A stretch of DNA of 7,996 nt, taken from positions 1 through 7,996 of the forward strand of contig DMPQ01000396.1 in NCBI GenBank assembly GCA_003455945.1. The letters are read 5' to 3'. The translations under genes and the position numbers were made by a program. Origin of the DNA: Planctomycetaceae bacterium (GTDB lineage: Bacteria; Planctomycetota; Planctomycetia; Pirellulales; Pirellulaceae). Of this stretch, positions 5,467 through 7,996 are shown piece after piece (the stretch's first letter is position 1; each line of letters opens with the position of its first letter). The notes below the pieces were generated by a model that saw only the letters and a program-made list of their open reading frames with translations, did no database searches and was not told where the DNA came from.

Positions 5467-7996
5467 GTGAGCATTCGCACGACCGTCCGTTTCCTGATGC
5501 TGCTCGCCCTGATCGGCCCTGTCGGATCGATCGGCGCCCAGGAGAAGGTGACGTATGACGATCACGTCAAGCCGCTGCTTCGCCAGCGCTGCGCAGCGTG
5601 CCACAGCTCGAGCAAGAAGAGCGGCGATCTCGACGTCACGTCGTATCTGGGAGTGATGCAGGGGGGCGGTTCGGGAGCGAGCATCACGCCGGGAGACGTG
5701 TCGGCCAGCTACCTCTTTTCGCTGGTCAATCACGACGAAGAACCGTACATGCCCCCCGATTCGCCGCCGATTCCCGCCGAGGAGATCGCGCTGCTCCGGG
5801 CGTGGATCGAACAAGGGGCCCTCGAGAACGCGTCGAGCAAGGCGCGGATCCCGACGGGGCCGCGGATCGCGGCGGTCGAAGGCAATGCGACCGAACGGCC
5901 GGCGACGGTCGTCGTTCCGGGGCACCTGCCGCTCGAACCGGTGCGGGTCATCGAACGGGCGAATGCCGTCATCGCCGCTCACACTCATCCTTGGGCACCG
6001 ATCGTCGCCGTCGCCGGATCGGATCAGGTCCTGCTCTACGACACGCGCACCAACGAGATGATCGGCGTGCTGCCGTTTGCCGAAGGGGCGATCAACGTCG
6101 TCCGGTTCAGTCGCAACGGAGCCCTGCTGATCGCCGCCGGCGGTCGTCCGGGAGCGCAAGGAGTCGTCGCCGTCTGGGATGTCGCCTCGGGCGAACGGGT
6201 TGCGACGCTCGACGAGGAGAGTGACGCGATTCTCGCTGCCGACATCAGCGCCGACCATCGTTTCGTTGCGGTCGGCGGCACGAACCGGCTGGTCCGCATC
6301 TATCGCATGTCGGACGACCGGTTGGTGCACGAAATCAAGAAGCATACCGAGTGGGTCACCGCGCTCGAGTTCAGCCCGGACGGGATCCTGCTCGCGTCGG
6401 CCGATCGGAACGGCGGTGCCTTCATCTGGGAAGCGCGGACCGCTCGCGAATACCTGACGCTCGCCGGTCACCCGCAAGGGATCACCGGACTCTCGTGGCG
6501 TTGGGACTCGAACCTTCTCGCCTCCGCGTCGCTCGACGGTTCGGTCAAGCTCTGGGAGATCGAGAACGGCGGCCAGGTGCGCAACTGGGGGGCGCACGGC
6601 GGGGGCGTCCAGTCGATCGAGTTCGCTCGCGACGGCCGGATCGTGACGGCGGGGCGTGATCGTGCGGTCAAGCTCTGGGATCAGGCCGGTCAGCAGGTCG
6701 CCGGCTTCGGCGGACTCGGTGAGATCGGTACGGTCGCCTCGTTCTGCGACGAAAGCGGACGGATGTACGTCGGTGACTGGGCCGGCTCGCTCGTCGCCGT
6801 CGGCGCGGATGGAGCCGAGCAGGGGCGGGTCGATCTGATCCCGCGCCGGCTCGAAGAACGGCTGGCGGCAGCACGAGCGGAAGCGACTCGCACGGCTGAG
6901 GTCCTTGCTCCGCAGGCGACGCGTCTCCAGGAACTGACCGACCGAATCGCCCTGCTCGACGGCAATCTGGCGACCTACGCCAAGCGTCTCGGAGAGATCG
7001 ACGCCGAGACCGCCGCTCGCGGTGCCAAGGTTGCCGAACTCGAACAGCAGAAGAATCTCGCGTCGACCGCGCGAGCCGAGGGAGAGGCGAAGCTCCCGAT
7101 GCTCGTCGCGGCAGTCGAAAAGGGGAATGCCGTCGCTGCGGCGTTCGGGCAGCTGGATGAAGCGAGCGACGATTCCACCGTGTCGCAGCTTCGCAGTGCG
7201 TTCGTCGAATGGAAGGCCGGCGTCGAGAAGGAGCTGATGACGACTCGCGAGGCGATCGCCGCCGCCGAGAAGCGGATGGCCGAGACGACCGAACTGATCG
7301 TCGCCGAGACGACCGCGATGACGGCGCTGGCGACCGAGCGAACGGGACTCGCCGAAACGCAGACGACGACTCAGACGGAACGGAACGAGCTCGAGACGCA
7401 GCGAGCGGCTCTCGAACCCGACGTGACGGCGGCTCGTACGGCTGCCGAGTCGGCGGCCGCTGCGGCCGCGCGCTGGGAGACCGAGCTGGCTTTCGTCGCC
7501 CGCTTGGCCGAGCTCGATGCGGTGCGGCGCGATCTCGAATCGCAGTTGGAAGCCACCTACGCGGAACTCGATCCGATCGCCGAAGGCTTCTCGGCCGCCG
7601 GGGCTCGTCGCGAAGCGGCGATGACCGAAAAGGGGGCAGCCGATGCGGTCGTCGCCGAACGCCAGGCGCAGCTCGTCGCCGCCGATCAGCGTCTCGCCGC
7701 CACCACGGCCGAGCTCGAGACCGGCATGGCGAAGCTCGCCGCCGAGAAGCTGGAAGCGGCCGGAATCGATCAGGGGTTGGCGGCTCTGGCCGAAGCGTTG
7801 GCCGGGGCTCGTAAGGCGCTCGAACTGATGCCCGGTGATCAGCCGCTCGTCGAGGCGATCGGACGTCTCGAAATGCTCGAGAAGGGGAAACAGGAGCGGC
7901 GCGCCGCGCTGCTCGCTTCGATCGCCGCGACCGAACCGACGCTTGCCGCGCTTGCGACTCGCAAGGACGAAGAAGCGGCGCTGGTCGTCTCGGCTC
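5467..7996 (+). CDS. Secreted PSCyt1 cytochrome-WD40-coiled-coil protein (3' end outside window)
   Basis: An open frame of 843 codons starts at GTG 5467 and continues past the window end. By residue: signal peptide 1-24 (hydrophobic core about 9-18, cleavage near IGA24); PSCyt1 (PF07635) cytochrome domain about 28-121 with VTYDDHVKPLL, haem motif CAACH (42-46) and MPPD, whose Met95 is the likely distal ligand; linker to about 160; WD40 propeller about 164-455. Seven terminal-strand signatures are visible (VLLYD 188-192, VAVWD 234-238, VRIYR 276-280, AFIWE 318-322, VKLWE 360-364, VKLWD 401-405, SLVAV 441-445), so the propeller appears complete. From about 458 the chain is almost continuous Ala/Glu/Arg/Leu-rich helix, predicted coiled coil, with a Thr-rich part (about 606-645), an Ala run (about 663-668) and a possible helix break near 787-793. 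This architecture occurs in planctomycetes next to DUF1549/DUF1553 genes. It is presumably exported, with haem c facing outside the cytoplasm. The partner and redox role are unknown. Confidence 0.9.
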   Translation, partial: MSIRTTVRFLMLLALIGPVGSIGAQEKVTYDDHVKPLLRQRCAACHSSSKKSGDLDVTSYLGVMQGGGSGASITPGDVSASYLFSLVNHDEEPYMPPDSPPIPAEEIALLRAWIEQGALENASSKARIPTGPRIAAVEGNATERPATVVVPGHLPLEPVRVIERANAVIAAHTHPWAPIVAVAGSDQVLLYDTRTNEMIGVLPFAEGAINVVRFSRNGALLIAAGGRPGAQGVVAVWDVASGERVATLDEESDAILAADISADHRFVAVGGTNRLVRIYRMSDDRLVHEIKKHTEWVTALEFSPDGILLASADRNGGAFIWEARTAREYLTLAGHPQGITGLSWRWDSNLLASASLDGSVKLWEIENGGQVRNWGAHGGGVQSIEFARDGRIVTAGRDRAVKLWDQAGQQVAGFGGLGEIGTVASFCDESGRMYVGDWAGSLVAVGADGAEQGRVDLIPRRLEERLAAARAEATRTAEVLAPQATRLQELTDRIALLDGNLATYAKRLGEIDAETAARGAKVAELEQQKNLASTARAEGEAKLPMLVAAVEKGNAVAAAFGQLDEASDDSTVSQLRSAFVEWKAGVEKELMTTREAIAAAEKRMAETTELIVAETTAMTALATERTGLAETQTTTQTERNELETQRAALEPDVTAARTAAESAAAAAARWETELAFVARLAELDAVRRDLESQLEATYAELDPIAEGFSAAGARREAAMTEKGAADAVVAERQAQLVAADQRLAATTAELETGMAKLAAEKLEAAGIDQGLAALAEALAGARKALELMPGDQPLVEAIGRLEMLEKGKQERRAALLASIAATEPTLAALATRKDEEAALVVSA

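Noticed and set aside
2632..6597. Uninterrupted antisense reading frame of about 1,321 codons
   Set aside because: It is exactly in codon register with the two + strand genes, is Arg/Asp/His-rich without recognisable domains, and is explained by the absence of TTA, CTA and TCA in the sense frame. The + strand products match known families throughout.
7209..7814. Arg/Gly/Asp-rich + strand frame inside the coiled-coil region
   Set aside because: It is a shadow of the repetitive Ala/Glu coding sequence in another frame, with no domain and no plausible start context.

Overview
The window looks like chromosomal DNA of a member of the Planctomycetota. The DNA is GC-rich, and all four genes on the + strand belong to families that are expanded in that phylum: DUF1501, PPC-domain proteins, DUF1549/DUF1553 (PSCyt2/PSD1) proteins, and PSCyt1 cytochrome-WD40 fusions. 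The assignment rests on protein families recognised by eye. No rRNA or other phylogenetic marker is present, so I do not name a genus.

Layout: positions 1-282 are the last 93 codons of a DUF1501 protein. An 86-bp gap follows, then a secreted 811-residue protein built of TIG/Ig-like and two PPC domains (369-2804). After a 100-bp gap comes a secreted 826-residue Ig-like/cytochrome/DUF1549/DUF1553 protein (2905-5385). After an 81-bp gap comes a long open frame (5467-7996) that starts at a GTG, encodes a signal peptide, a PSCyt1 haem-binding domain, a seven-bladed WD40 propeller and a long Ala/Glu-rich coiled coil, and runs off the window end. Coding density is high, and no intergenic stretch exceeds about 100 bp.

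All four genes point the same way with short gaps, so they are plausibly one transcription unit. The three with visible N-termini carry Sec-type signal peptides, so their products should act outside the cytoplasm. Together they combine at least two, possibly three, c-type haem sites (CX4CH and CXXCH in the DUF1549/DUF1553 protein, CXXCH in the WD40 protein), many beta-sandwich binding modules, a propeller and a coiled-coil rod. DUF1501 belongs to the alkaline-phosphatase-like superfamily. I know of no experimentally established function for this set. A cell-envelope complex that couples redox cofactors to binding or processing of an extracellular substrate is inference only.

The least explained signal outside the genes is that each of the three intergenic gaps carries a GC-rich stem-loop starting 8-13 nt after the upstream stop codon, none followed by a U-tract. 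I saw no CRISPR array, tRNA, rRNA, insertion sequence, riboswitch or convincing promoter.
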